DNA from: Synechococcus sp. UW105
Lineage (GTDB): Bacteria; Cyanobacteriota; Cyanobacteriia; PCC-6307; Cyanobiaceae
Assembly (NCBI RefSeq): GCF_900473935.1
Contig: NZ_UCNN01000001.1
Span: 1 to 64,000, forward strand
Reading direction: 5' to 3'
DNA: 64,000 bases
In this document: positions 53,274-62,416 of the stretch, piece after piece
Position numbering within the stretch: position 1 is the stretch's first letter
Layout of the letters: each line of letters opens with the position of its first letter
Notes under the pieces: model-generated
What the model was told of the DNA's origin: nothing
What the model saw: only the letters and a program-made list of their open reading frames with translations
Databases searched by the model: none
Made by a program: the position numbers and the translations under genes

Positions 53274-55195
53274 CGGCGGAAGAAGGCTTCGGTGGCCTCG
53301 AGCACAGCAACTTGCACAGCACTGTCTCGGAAGCCATGGCCCTCCTCGGGGAAGGTGATCACTTCCACGGGAATGCCGTTTGCTGTCAGGGCTGAGGCCA
53401 TCCGCTCGGTCTGCTCCGGTGGAACGACCTTGTCTTTGAGACCTTGGAAGAAGATCACGGGACAGCGAATTTTGTCGGCATGGTGCAGGGGGGAACGGGC
53501 TTCATAGCGTTCCCGCTCTGCTGGCCAGTCACCGACCAGGCCATCGAGGTAGCGCGCCTCGAAGCGGTGTGTGTCAGTGGCCATTGCGGTGAGGTCGCTG
53601 ACGGCATATCGGCAGGCCCCGGCCCGGAAGACATCCGTAAAGCAGAGGCAGGCCAGTGTGGTGAAGCCGCCGGCACTGCCTCCCTCCATGGCGATCTGAT
53701 CGGGATGGGCTCGGCCGTTGGCAATCAGGGCTTGGGCGGCTGCGGCGCAGTCCTCAACATCCACCACGCCCCATCCCTGTTGCAGTCGATCGCGGTAAGC
53801 CCTGCCAAAACCTGTGGAGCCTCCGTAGTTCACATCCACCACGCCCCAGCCCCGTGAGGTCCAGAACTGGATCGCAAGGTTGAGGCCAGTTCTGGCCATA
53901 GCGGTGGGTCCGCTGTGACCCTTCACAAGCAGGGGAGATGGTCCGGGGTGCGCCCCGGTTGGGGGGTAGTACCAGGCATGGGTGCGCTCACCATTGGCGC
54001 CGTTAAACCAGATCGCTTCCGCACGACTGATCTGCTCGGGGGGCAGCACGGCCGGGCTGGCGGGTGTGTGGCGCCAGTCTCCGTTGGTGAGATCCAGCTC
54101 CAGCAGGCCCATGCCTGTGTTGCCATTGCTGGCGATGGCAACGGCTCGTCCGTTTGCTGCCCGCAGCCCTGCCAGGTCATCGAACGGTTGCTCAATGGCT
54201 TGGATCGTCCCGTCATTGGTTAAACAGTTCAGTTGCCAGCGCCCCTGATCGCAGATCGCCGCCACCACCTGCTCTCCATCCCAGGCGGTGGTGCTCATCC
54301 CATAGATCCACTGGGGCATGGCCGTTTCCGCCTGCATGGGCCATGGTCTTTGCCACTGCGGGGCTGATGACCAAGCCTCCGGACGGCAATGGATCAGATT
54401 CCACCAGCCGCTGCGGTCCTCCGCCACTAGCAGGCGTCCATCCTCCAGCCACTGGGGTTGGAAGACGGAGACCCGATCGCCGGACTCCGTGGTGCCGCCG
54501 GCTAGCTGGAAGGGCTGCTCGGGCATCCCCTCTCCATTGAGGCAGGCGCACCAAAGCGTGCTGCAATCCCATGGCATCGCCGGCTGCTGCCATTCCACCC
54601 AGGCAAGCCGAGCCCCATCGGCGCTCAGAGTTATGTACCCGGCAAAGTCCTGCGGTTGATGCAGCACGGCGGGCGTCTGATCGGCGCGCTCAAGATCCAC
54701 GCTCACCAGCCAGTCACGACCCTCGGCTTCCATCACCCCCAGCCATCGCCGGCGATGGTGGTCGATGATCCCGTCGGCTAATGGGGATCCCGGTTGGGTG
54801 AGGCGTCGTGGTGGTGCGATTGGCTTCAGGCTGTTCAGCGGGTTCCTGTTTTGGCTCAGGCCCTGCCAGCTCTGGCTCCATAAACAGCCATCCGTGTCAT
54901 CGACCCAAACCAAAAGCAACAGGTCACCGTCGGCATGGCTTGCAAGGGTGCCGCCGCCGTAGTCGTGGACGCGGCTTCGCAGGTTGCAAGGGCAAGGTGT
55001 CAGCTCCTGGGGCTGTTGATCTCCTGCCTGCCAGGGGCGGATGAGGGCCGTGGTGCGTCCCTTCTCCTGGGGGCGCTGCTCCAGCCAGAGCACCCAGTCC
55101 CCAACCAGCTGTGGATCGCGCAGCACCGGACTGCGGCCGAGCGCCACGTCGGCTGCGAGGGGGATGGCCTGCTTAGGACCAGAAGCGTTGGACAC
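53258..55195 (-). CDS. S9-family serine peptidase (prolyl oligopeptidase-like)
   Basis: About 645 residues: an N-terminal beta propeller (residues about 30-390) and a C-terminal alpha/beta hydrolase. The nucleophile is in EGGSAGGFTTLACL, the aspartate in LKDKVVPPEQTE and the histidine in FPEEGHGF. S9C-type peptidases of this layout act as acylaminoacyl- or dipeptidyl-peptidases. I chose the GTG at 55195, whose product begins shortly before the conserved PLAADVALGRSPVLRD; a longer frame to 55339 would overlap the divergent deformylase gene. The last 16 bases overlap the aldolase gene's end. Confidence 0.87.
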   Translation of the reverse strand: MSNASGPKQAIPLAADVALGRSPVLRDPQLVGDWVLWLEQRPQEKGRTTALIRPWQAGDQQPQELTPCPCNLRSRVHDYGGGTLASHADGDLLLLVWVDDTDGCLWSQSWQGLSQNRNPLNSLKPIAPPRRLTQPGSPLADGIIDHHRRRWLGVMEAEGRDWLVSVDLERADQTPAVLHQPQDFAGYITLSADGARLAWVEWQQPAMPWDCSTLWCACLNGEGMPEQPFQLAGGTTESGDRVSVFQPQWLEDGRLLVAEDRSGWWNLIHCRPEAWSSAPQWQRPWPMQAETAMPQWIYGMSTTAWDGEQVVAAICDQGRWQLNCLTNDGTIQAIEQPFDDLAGLRAANGRAVAIASNGNTGMGLLELDLTNGDWRHTPASPAVLPPEQISRAEAIWFNGANGERTHAWYYPPTGAHPGPSPLLVKGHSGPTAMARTGLNLAIQFWTSRGWGVVDVNYGGSTGFGRAYRDRLQQGWGVVDVEDCAAAAQALIANGRAHPDQIAMEGGSAGGFTTLACLCFTDVFRAGACRYAVSDLTAMATDTHRFEARYLDGLVGDWPAERERYEARSPLHHADKIRCPVIFFQGLKDKVVPPEQTERMASALTANGIPVEVITFPEEGHGFRDSAVQVAVLEATEAFFRRHLGV

Positions 55196-55311
55196 AGCGT
55201 TGGGGAGGGCAGAACGGTGAGGCTGGACGGTGAGGGTGGAGGCAGCCAGGGCTGGTATCGGCCAGCACTGCCTAAAGTGGCCGGACACTATCCAATCGCG
55301 AGAAGAGGATC

Positions 55312-55917
55312 TTGGCCCGCAGCTTCGCTCAATTGGCACGGTCAGCTGAACGGAGCAGCTCCTCCGTGGCCGTGGCCAAAGAAGCTCTTGAGGTCTCTCC
55401 GCTTGAGATCCACACGCTCGGGGATGAGGTCTTACGCAAGGATGCTCGTCGGATCAGCAAGGTTGACGAATCTGTGCGTGAGCTGGCGCGCGACATGCTT
55501 CGCAGCATGTACACCGCCAAGGGAATTGGTTTGGCCGCTCCGCAGGTGGGCGTGCACAAGCAGCTGCTTGTGATCGATCTTGATCTTGAGAATGCCACCT
55601 CGCCGCCGCTGGTGTTGATCAATCCTGAGATCACAGCCTCCAGTGCATCGGTCGATACCTACGAAGAAGGCTGCCTCAGTATTCCCGGTGTGTATCTCGA
55701 CGTGGTGCGTCCGACGGCGATTCAGTTGAGTTTTCGCGATGAGATGGGTCGCCCGCGGAGCATGAAAGCGGATGGCCTGATGGCCCGTTGCATTCAGCAT
55801 GAAATGGATCATCTCAAGGGTGTGTTGTTTGTTGACCGCGTCACCGATGCAGGCGGCCTGAACAAAGAACTTCAGGATCACGGCTTTGAAGCTGCTGATG
55901 TTCGTTCTCTTGTCTGA
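55312..55917 (+). CDS. def: Peptide deformylase
   Basis: 201 residues. Motif 1 GIGLAAPQVG, motif 2 EEGCLSIPG with the metal cysteine, and motif 3 IQHEMDHLKG with the metal histidines and catalytic glutamate are all intact. It removes the formyl group from nascent N-terminal methionine. It carries about 25 extra N-terminal residues (MARSFAQLARSAERSSSSVAV), as I recall for picocyanobacterial PDFs. Confidence 0.96.
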   Translation: MARSFAQLARSAERSSSSVAVAKEALEVSPLEIHTLGDEVLRKDARRISKVDESVRELARDMLRSMYTAKGIGLAAPQVGVHKQLLVIDLDLENATSPPLVLINPEITASSASVDTYEEGCLSIPGVYLDVVRPTAIQLSFRDEMGRPRSMKADGLMARCIQHEMDHLKGVLFVDRVTDAGGLNKELQDHGFEAADVRSLV

Positions 55918-55938
55918 CCAACTCTTGTTTCTCTACCC

Positions 55939-56136
55939 ATGCCGATGAAACCTTTGGCCGGACTGTTCTTGGCCCTCGCCTGCGTGCTCGGCATCGCTGC
56001 CACAGGTTCTGTGTTTGAGCTGGCCTATGGAGATCCTGAGCTAGGGCTCACCCCCACTCGTTGGATCCTTGGCTTGACTGCGCCCGGCACCGTCGGGTCA
56101 CTTCTTGTCGCGATTCGGCTCAACAAACCGGCCTGA
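55939..56136 (+). CDS. Small two-helix membrane protein
   Basis: 65 residues: LAGLFLALACVLGIAATGSVFELAYG is the first helix, and WILGLTAPGTVGSLLVAI the second, separated by DPELGLTPTR. It follows def by 21 bases on the same strand. I recognise no named family; size, layout and codon use suggest a genuine gene. Confidence 0.65.
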   Translation: MPMKPLAGLFLALACVLGIAATGSVFELAYGDPELGLTPTRWILGLTAPGTVGSLLVAIRLNKPA

Positions 56137-56194
56137 GCCCCCCTGACTGGCAGCGCCGCGACTTATACGATCCGCCCAACCAACATCACTCCCG

Positions 56195-56863
56195 ATGGTT
56201 CGCTCCTTCCCCGCAACCCTGGCCTTTGCTGTGGCTGGGGCCACGATGTTCACGGGGCTGGGGAGCCCAGCATCAGCGCAGGGTTCGCTGTTTTCAGCGA
56301 CGCCAGTGGAGCAGGCGAATTTCATCCTTGTCGCGGCCCCAATCGGCAAGGGGGAATCTTCTCAGCTCAATATCTATGAGCAGCGCACCAATAAACGTCC
56401 TTGTTTTGCGGTGTCTGGCAGTGAGCCGGCAGTGGTGGATCCGCTGCTCGCCACCTTTGATTTCACAGGGGTCTGCAACCGCTATATCGACGGCAATGGC
56501 TATTCCTTGCGAATTGGTGGGGATGATTTCGGTACCCGTTATCGCCTCTCTGTGGTGAAGTCCAATCAGGACGTGGAGCTGCTGGCGGTGCCGACTCGCG
56601 ATCCGTCGCAGCCCACGATGGTGGTGGCCAAGGCCGGTGGTGCCGGCGGCGGCTTTCTGCAGTTGCAGCTGGAGCCTGGCTGGCTGTTGATGCGCCGTCA
56701 ATACGGCACCCGTTCCCTGGGTCACCTCTACGTCTTCCGAGAGGTCTGGCCTGGCAATGAGGCGGAACCCGTGCAGTCGGAGGGCAACCCAGTTGGCGAA
56801 GGCACGTTGCCGGCTGATGCTCCTGTTGCTCCGGAACTGACTCCGGCTGCTCCGGAATCCTGA
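56195..56863 (+). CDS. Exported DUF3747 protein
   Basis: 222 residues with a signal peptide (FPATLAFAVAGATMFTGLGSPASA) and the DUF3747 core: FILVAAPIGKGESSQLNIYEQ, then CFAVSGSEPAVVDPLLATFDFTGVCNRYIDGNGYSLR, and TRSLGHLYVFREVWPG. DUF3747 is a cyanobacterial family of unknown function; two cysteines around the middle probably pair. The tail is Pro/Ala/Glu-rich. It likely resides in the periplasm or attached to the outer envelope. Confidence 0.85.
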   Translation: MVRSFPATLAFAVAGATMFTGLGSPASAQGSLFSATPVEQANFILVAAPIGKGESSQLNIYEQRTNKRPCFAVSGSEPAVVDPLLATFDFTGVCNRYIDGNGYSLRIGGDDFGTRYRLSVVKSNQDVELLAVPTRDPSQPTMVVAKAGGAGGGFLQLQLEPGWLLMRRQYGTRSLGHLYVFREVWPGNEAEPVQSEGNPVGEGTLPADAPVAPELTPAAPES

Positions 56864-56910
56864 GTGAGGTCAGGTTGCTACATTGACGGGCTGGAAAACA
56901 CGCTTGTTGC

Positions 56911-57081
56911 ATGACTCAGGTCACGGTCGGAGAAAACGAAGGCATCGAATCAGCGTTGCGTCGCTTCAAGCGCCAGGTCTCCAAGGCCGGAATCTTTGCC
57001 GACCTCAAGCGTCTGCGTCACCACGAGACTCCGATCGAGAAGTACAAGCGCAAAGCACAGCAGCGTCGTCGTCGTCGTTGA
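56911..57081 (+). CDS. rpsU: 30S ribosomal protein S21
   Basis: 56 residues: [20 protein letters not shown], then [31 protein letters not shown] and a terminal run of five Arg. This is the canonical bacterial S21 sequence, a small RNA-binding protein near the anti-Shine-Dalgarno region of the 30S subunit. It is shorter than the usual reporting limit for gene finders yet unmistakable. Confidence 0.95.
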   Translation: MTQVTVGENEGIESALRRFKRQVSKAGIFADLKRLRHHETPIEKYKRKAQQRRRRR

Positions 57082-57178
57082 GTGCGGTTGTCCAGTCGGT
57101 TTTAAAAAACGGGTAGTTCCACCTGTTGGCTCCTGACGGTCCCGTTCCCAGACTGGGATGAGACGCCAGGAGCAGTCC

Positions 57179-57322
57179 ATGGATCTGAAGCCCAGAAGCA
57201 TTCGCCAGTGGTTCGGGGAAACCCTCTCCCATGCCATCGGCAATCCGCGTGAGGAGAAAATGCATCTGCCGCCCCCGATTGGTGAGCAGCCTTTCCGCGA
57301 TTCCCCCGTGAAGTCCAAGTAG
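57179..57322 (+). CDS. Short hypothetical protein, 47 residues
   Basis: MDLKPRSIRQWFGETLSHAI, followed by GNPREEKMHLPPPIGEQPFR and a basic end. CAGGAG lies six bases before the ATG, a good ribosome site; an in-frame ATG at 57158 is the alternative. The protein is polar with one possible amphipathic helix (IRQWFGETLSHAIG). I do not recognise it; it may be a picocyanobacteria-specific small protein. Confidence 0.5.
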   Translation: MDLKPRSIRQWFGETLSHAIGNPREEKMHLPPPIGEQPFRDSPVKSK

Positions 57323-57352
57323 GGCGATTGGCTCAAGGCATCGCCGCTCAAG

Positions 57353-57380
57353 GGCAACTGATCGGTTCAGATCAGTTGCC
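57353..57380. repeat. 11-bp inverted repeat at the 3' end of the comM-like gene
   Basis: GGCAACTGATC and GATCAGTTGCC flank a six-base loop. The minus-strand stop codon of the ComM-like gene falls within one arm. No T run follows on either strand, so it is not a classical terminator; it may stabilise the 3' end of the mRNA or act as a rho-assisted end. Confidence 0.6.
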
Positions 57381-58910
57381 TGTATCAAAGCTGCGAAAGC
57401 AGAGGGCCGCGGCGAGGTCGCGGCCGCTGATCTTGGCCTGATCGCGAAGATCTGCAAGGGTGCGCGCCACCCGAAGCACCCTCAATCCGCTGCGGGCGCT
57501 CAGTTTGCGTTGATGGACCGCTCGTTCCCATTGTTCGAGTACCCCGTCACAGAGTCCTCCGTGGTCACCGAGCTGTGGGCCGCTCAGTGCAGCATTGAGG
57601 CATCCATCCGGGTTGCGAGTCTTCATTCGTTGCCTTGCGCTGATGATTTGCTCCGGTGTGGGCGTTGAGACTGCCTTGGCTGCGGCGGTTGTTGGGGTCA
57701 GGCTGGCGCGAATTTCGCTGCTCGTGAGACGTTCCAGCCGCAGCTGCAGATCAAGACGATCGATGAGAGGACCTGAGAGTCGAGACCAGTAACGCTGCCG
57801 TTGCAATGGCGTGCAGCGGCAGGTGTGATCAGGATCGCCGTACCAGCCGCATGGACAGGGATTGGTTGCTGCAACCAGGGTGATTTGGCAAGGGAAGGCG
57901 CATTTGAGCCGCGCCCGGCTGAGCCACAGCACCCCTTCTTCCAGAGGTTGGCGCAGTTGATCGAGCACCCGTCGGGGAAACTCAGCGAGCTCATCGAGGA
58001 AGAGCACGCCGCCATGGGCCAGGCTGAGCTCACCGGGTCTGGGGATGGCGCCGCCACCGAGCAGCGCAGCACTCGAGCAATTGTGATGGGGTGCACGGAA
58101 GGGTCGCTGCTTTGCCAGGCCATCTCCTGAAACCAGCACACCGGCAATCGATTGCACGCGACTGATCTCCAGTGCTTCCTGCCGTGTCAGTGGTGGCAAC
58201 AGTTGGGGCAGGAAACGGGCCAGGAGGGTTTTGCCGCAGCCTGGTGGTCCCACCATCAACAAATGGTGGCCTCCAGCGGCCGTCACTGCCAGGGCGGTTT
58301 GCGCTAGCGACTGACCGATGATGGCGGCTGGTGTCTCCGTTGCCTTGGCTAGAGGTTGCTGCTCCGTTTGGCTGTACACCCTGTAGGACCGCTGTTCTGG
58401 TTTCTGGCGCAGCAGCGTCACCACTTCCTGCAGCGAGCTTGCGGCGATCACCTTCAGTCCTGGAACGAGTAAGGCTTCGCTGGCATTGGCTTCTGGCACG
58501 ATCAGGGCTGAGGCTTCGCTGCTTGCAGCAAGGCAGGCCACCGCCAGAATGCCGCGACAGGGGCGCAGGCTGCCGTCGAGTCCGAGTTCACCGGCACACC
58601 ACAGGCCTTTGAGCAGTGGCGCATCCAGCTGACCACTGGCTGCCAACAGGGCGAGGGCAATCGGAAGGTCGAAGGCGGGACCTTCCTTGCGTAAATCGGC
58701 TGGTGCAAGATTGACGATCACCCTCACCAGAGGGCCACGAAAGCCGCTGTTGCGCAGAGCTGCTCGGACTCTCTCCCTCGATTCCTGGATGGCGGCATCA
58801 GGTAGGCCCACCAGTTGCAGGCCAGGAAGGCCTGGTGCCAGATCCACTTCAACCGTGACAGGGCAGGCCTCCAGTCCGAGCAGGGAGGCGCTTTGGCAGC
58901 GTGCCAGCAT
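57372..58910 (-). CDS. comM: YifB/ComM-family AAA+ ATPase
   Basis: 512 residues. The N-terminal Lon-protease-like fold (VEVDLAPGLPGLQLVGLPDAAIQESRERVRAAL) is followed by the AAA+ Mg-chelatase-like module: Walker A VGPPGCGKTLLAR, Walker B GVLFLDELAEFPR, a small Cys cluster CPCGWYGDPDHTCRCTP, and arginine-finger segment RLSGPLIDRLDL. ComM is a helicase that promotes branch migration during natural transformation. The start is close to a GTG or ATG near 58910. Confidence 0.92.
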   Translation of the reverse strand: MLARCQSASLLGLEACPVTVEVDLAPGLPGLQLVGLPDAAIQESRERVRAALRNSGFRGPLVRVIVNLAPADLRKEGPAFDLPIALALLAASGQLDAPLLKGLWCAGELGLDGSLRPCRGILAVACLAASSEASALIVPEANASEALLVPGLKVIAASSLQEVVTLLRQKPEQRSYRVYSQTEQQPLAKATETPAAIIGQSLAQTALAVTAAGGHHLLMVGPPGCGKTLLARFLPQLLPPLTRQEALEISRVQSIAGVLVSGDGLAKQRPFRAPHHNCSSAALLGGGAIPRPGELSLAHGGVLFLDELAEFPRRVLDQLRQPLEEGVLWLSRARLKCAFPCQITLVAATNPCPCGWYGDPDHTCRCTPLQRQRYWSRLSGPLIDRLDLQLRLERLTSSEIRASLTPTTAAAKAVSTPTPEQIISARQRMKTRNPDGCLNAALSGPQLGDHGGLCDGVLEQWERAVHQRKLSARSGLRVLRVARTLADLRDQAKISGRDLAAALCFRSFDTGN

Positions 58911-58937
58911 TGCATTTCAGATGGTGCATCGGATTGA

Positions 58938-59321
<384 letters not shown>

Positions 59322-59372
59322 TCAGCCACCTGTTGGGACCAGTCGCCACAATGGGCCCAGGTGTGTGTATCC

Positions 59373-61664
59373 ATGGCGTCCCTGCAGTCGTTCCGTGCCC
59401 AGCTGACGCGGCTGCGCCGGTTGTCGCAGCCTTATTTCCTTCCCTACACCGAGAGCAACGGCTGGCAGTTTGCGCTGCTGTTGTTGTCTCTGCTCTTCTG
59501 TGTAGCAGGCACTGTGCTTGGCCTGCTGTGCGGTTTGATGGCTCTATTGGGAGTCATTTGGCCGCAAGTTACATCTCAGTATCTAGGGGGTGTGCAGGGG
59601 GCAATCGAATCGATCTGGTCCTTGCCGATCATCAAGATCGTGTCGTGGGGACAGCTTTCGTTAGGCATTTACCCCCTTTCTTTGGTGGTGTCCCTGATCT
59701 GTAGGGACCGCTTGCGGCGCGGTTTTGCGACGAAGCTCTGGCTTTATTTCCCCGCGCTCATTGTTAGTTGGTTAATCACCGCTCAGTTCGCTTCCTCGGG
59801 GTTATTTGCCTTGGTGGGTGTGGTGGCTCCTGCTCTGGCTGCCAGCCAGTTGGCGGGGGTTATTGGCCCTCTTAATCAGTTCTGGACCGTTCCGATTGGA
59901 ACGCTTAGTCCCTTGCTTAATCAATTTGGTCTGAGCCTGCTCTGTTGGGGGCAGTTAATTCTGCTGTTGTTTATATCAGGACTTGGCTGCTTTATTAACT
60001 TCCGCTCGCGTTTGCGTCAGCGCCGTTGGTTGCCTTGGCTTTTGTTAGGGGTAATCATTATGATGCTACTGGCAGTGAATGGCATCAATGCTGGCATCAC
60101 CTTCGTTGCCCGCGATCTCACCAATGAGCTGATCAAGCGTAATCCTGAGCTGAGTTATCGCAATCTTTGGGTGTATGGCATCTGCTTCATGGCGGCACTG
60201 CCGATACGCACACTTCAGTACTACCTCACTGCCAAGCTCAGCTTGGTCTGGCGCGACTGGTTGACCACAAACCTGGTTTCTGACTACTTCAAAGATAGGG
60301 CTTATTACGTTCTTAACCCCAATGAAGGGTCCGGTGGTGATGTTGATAATCCTGATCAGCGGATGGCCGACGACACCAAGGATTTCACGAAAGAAGCTCT
60401 TAAGTTCACTCTAGATATTTTTGACTCCATTTTGATGTTCTCTTTGAACATCGCGATTCTTTGGAGTATTAGTGGTGAGCTTGCTTTTGCCCTCTTCGTT
60501 TATGCGGCAACGATTTCGGCTGTCATGGTCTATGCGGGGCGTCGGCTTGCTGCAATTAACACCGATCAGCTTCGCTATGAAGCTGATTTTCGTTTTGGAC
60601 TCGTCCACGTTAGGAATAATTCAGAGTCAATCGCTTTTTATTCGGGAGAGCCTGAGGAGTCTCGAGAAGTTGGTCGCAGGCTGCGAACAGTCATTCGAAA
60701 TTTTGACCTGCTGATTATTTGGGAGGCCCTGTTAAAGGTTCTTCAAAGGGTTGGTAATTACGGTAGTAATTTCATTCCCTATTTGATTCTGATTGTTCCG
60801 ATCCTGTCTGGAGAGATGGATTATGGTGGTTTTTCGCAGGCCAGAGTTGCTTACAGCTTGGTTGAGTTTTCATTGTTTTTTATTGTTAATAAGATTGAGG
60901 ATCTTGCGCGCTTCTCTGCCTCGGTTGGGCGCTTGGAGGGCTTCCAATCCAACATCTCCCATGTTGATCGTGAGGAATACAAGGATTTCTTCGCTGATGT
61001 CGCGCCGGCAAACTCAATTGTGCTGAAGGGTGCAGCTGTCAAAACGCCCTTCTCTGACCGACTTCTCGCCAAGGATCTCAACTTCAGCATTTCAGGAAGT
61101 CAGAAAATGTTGGTTGTTGGTCCCTCCGGCTGCGGAAAGACGTCACTTCTGAGGGTGATTAGTGGCCTTTGGGCTTCCCCCACTGGTCAGGTCTTCACCC
61201 CACCTTCAGGGGAATTGTTGTTTATTCCTCAGCGCCCTTACATGACCCTGGGCTCTCTTCGGGAGCAACTTTGCTATCCGCTCGACTGTGATCGCTTCAG
61301 CGACGATCACCTTCAAGCGGTGCTGAAGGAGGTGCAGCTCCAGTCTGTGCTGGATCGTTATCCCTCCTTTGACGTGAAGCAGGACTGGCCACGGCTGCTG
61401 TCGCTTGGCGAACAGCAGCGTTTGGCGTTTGCTCGTTTGTTGCTTAATGCTCCCAAGGTGGTGGTGCTCGATGAGGCAACGAGTGCACTTGATGTGAAGA
61501 CGGAACGCCATCTCTATTCACTGCTGGTGGAGCGGGAGATGGCGGTGGTGAGTGTGGGGCATCGGCCCACACTCACCTCCTTTCACGACCTTGTGCTTGA
61601 GCTCAACGGTCAGGGAGGCTGGCAGCTGCTCCCCGCCTCCAGTTATGACTTTGATGATTCCTGA
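59373..61664 (+). CDS. ABC transporter with fused permease and ATPase, and an extended N-terminal membrane region
   Basis: 763 residues from the ATG at 59373. Residues about 25-220 are an unusual extra membrane region; about 230-510 are an ABC_membrane_2 (SbmA/BacA/ABCD-like) domain with FKDRAYYVLNPNEGSGGDVDNPDQRMADDTK; the rest is the ATPase with VVGPSGCGKTSLLR, LSLGEQQRLAFARLLL and KVVVLDEATSALD. Relatives carry fatty acyl groups, peptides, or (in cyanobacteria) unknown cargo. Two segments of the N-terminal region resemble each other. The stop is nine bases before the hli gene. Confidence 0.88.
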   Translation: MASLQSFRAQLTRLRRLSQPYFLPYTESNGWQFALLLLSLLFCVAGTVLGLLCGLMALLGVIWPQVTSQYLGGVQGAIESIWSLPIIKIVSWGQLSLGIYPLSLVVSLICRDRLRRGFATKLWLYFPALIVSWLITAQFASSGLFALVGVVAPALAASQLAGVIGPLNQFWTVPIGTLSPLLNQFGLSLLCWGQLILLLFISGLGCFINFRSRLRQRRWLPWLLLGVIIMMLLAVNGINAGITFVARDLTNELIKRNPELSYRNLWVYGICFMAALPIRTLQYYLTAKLSLVWRDWLTTNLVSDYFKDRAYYVLNPNEGSGGDVDNPDQRMADDTKDFTKEALKFTLDIFDSILMFSLNIAILWSISGELAFALFVYAATISAVMVYAGRRLAAINTDQLRYEADFRFGLVHVRNNSESIAFYSGEPEESREVGRRLRTVIRNFDLLIIWEALLKVLQRVGNYGSNFIPYLILIVPILSGEMDYGGFSQARVAYSLVEFSLFFIVNKIEDLARFSASVGRLEGFQSNISHVDREEYKDFFADVAPANSIVLKGAAVKTPFSDRLLAKDLNFSISGSQKMLVVGPSGCGKTSLLRVISGLWASPTGQVFTPPSGELLFIPQRPYMTLGSLREQLCYPLDCDRFSDDHLQAVLKEVQLQSVLDRYPSFDVKQDWPRLLSLGEQQRLAFARLLLNAPKVVVLDEATSALDVKTERHLYSLLVEREMAVVSVGHRPTLTSFHDLVLELNGQGGWQLLPASSYDFDDS

Positions 61665-61673
61665 GCTGGATGC

Positions 61674-61889
61674 ATGACGACAAGCAGCACTGAAGCCGCT
61701 TCTCAGGAGCCTCGACCGGCGCAAGTCCCCGCCACCAGTGCAACGACCTCGGATGTGCCTGGCTTCGGTTGGAGCGGCTATGCCGAGCGGGTCAACGGTC
61801 GGTTTGCCATGGTTGGATTTGCGGCCGTCCTGCTCGTCGAAGCCCTCTGCCACGACAGTTTCTTGCACTGGGCCGGCCTGGTTCCCTGA
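61674..61889 (+). CDS. hli: High-light-inducible protein (long form)
   Basis: 71 residues. A Ser/Thr/Pro-rich N-terminus of about 30 residues precedes GYAERVNGRFAMVGFAAVLLVEAL, the Hli chlorophyll-binding helix with its ERVNGRFAMVGF motif. Compared with the small Hli at 3.6 kb, the N-terminal extension is longer and the helix is followed by a short tail. It lies nine bases after the ABC transporter gene and is probably translated from the same transcript. Confidence 0.93.
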   Translation: MTTSSTEAASQEPRPAQVPATSATTSDVPGFGWSGYAERVNGRFAMVGFAAVLLVEALCHDSFLHWAGLVP

Positions 61890-61894
61890 GCCAT

Positions 61895-62416
61895 TCAGGG
61901 GAGCCGAATGATGTCGACATCCCAGCGTCCGCTGCGGCTGATCTGAACGGCCAGGGTCCTGCCGTCGCCATTGAGACTCACCTGACGGGGCACTCCTGGC
62001 GGATTGATGTCCAGGCGCTGGAGGGCTCCGATGCTGCGGCGGTAGAGCATGAGTTCTGTCCGTCCCTCGCGCTGCTGCACCAAGGCCAGCCGCTCTCCAT
62101 CCCCGCTGAGGCTGATGCTCACAGGTTGTGCGTCGGCGCTGTTCAGTCCTGGCGTGGGAACGGGTGTGCCGTTCCGAAGATTGATCAGTTCGATCCGCTC
62201 CCGTCCTCCCCGGCTGGACAGGGTGGCCAGCCATTCCTGTGCCAGGGTTGGGTCTCGGCGGGCATCGCTGCTGCGGTCGAGGGCGCTGTTGAGGTTTTGC
62301 AGTGGACGGATGTCCTCGGTTGAGCAGCCGCCCACCAGCGTGAACAGCAGCAGACTGTTCCAGAGCAGCAGGCTGGTGCGGCCACCGGTCTTCTCCTTTC
62401 GAGACTGGGCGATCAA
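61895..62416 (-). CDS. TolB-like lipoprotein, second of a tandem pair
   Basis: 173 residues. A lipobox (LFTLVGGCS) near residue 31 implies lipidation. The mature part has repeated beta-blade motifs (VSISLSGDGERLALVQQREGRTELMLY, VSLNGDGRTLAVQISRSGRWDVDIIRL), of the TolB/WD40-like beta propeller type but only two or three blades, too few for a closed propeller. It overlaps the related lipoprotein gene by four bases; both probably arose by duplication. Confidence 0.75.
   Translation of the reverse strand: MIAQSRKEKTGGRTSLLLWNSLLLFTLVGGCSTEDIRPLQNLNSALDRSSDARRDPTLAQEWLATLSSRGGRERIELINLRNGTPVPTPGLNSADAQPVSISLSGDGERLALVQQREGRTELMLYRRSIGALQRLDINPPGVPRQVSLNGDGRTLAVQISRSGRWDVDIIRLP

Noticed and set aside
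57082-57178. A hairpin TCCCAGACTGGGA after rpsU as a terminator
   Set aside because: Only a 5-bp stem with no T run afterwards; not reported as a terminator.
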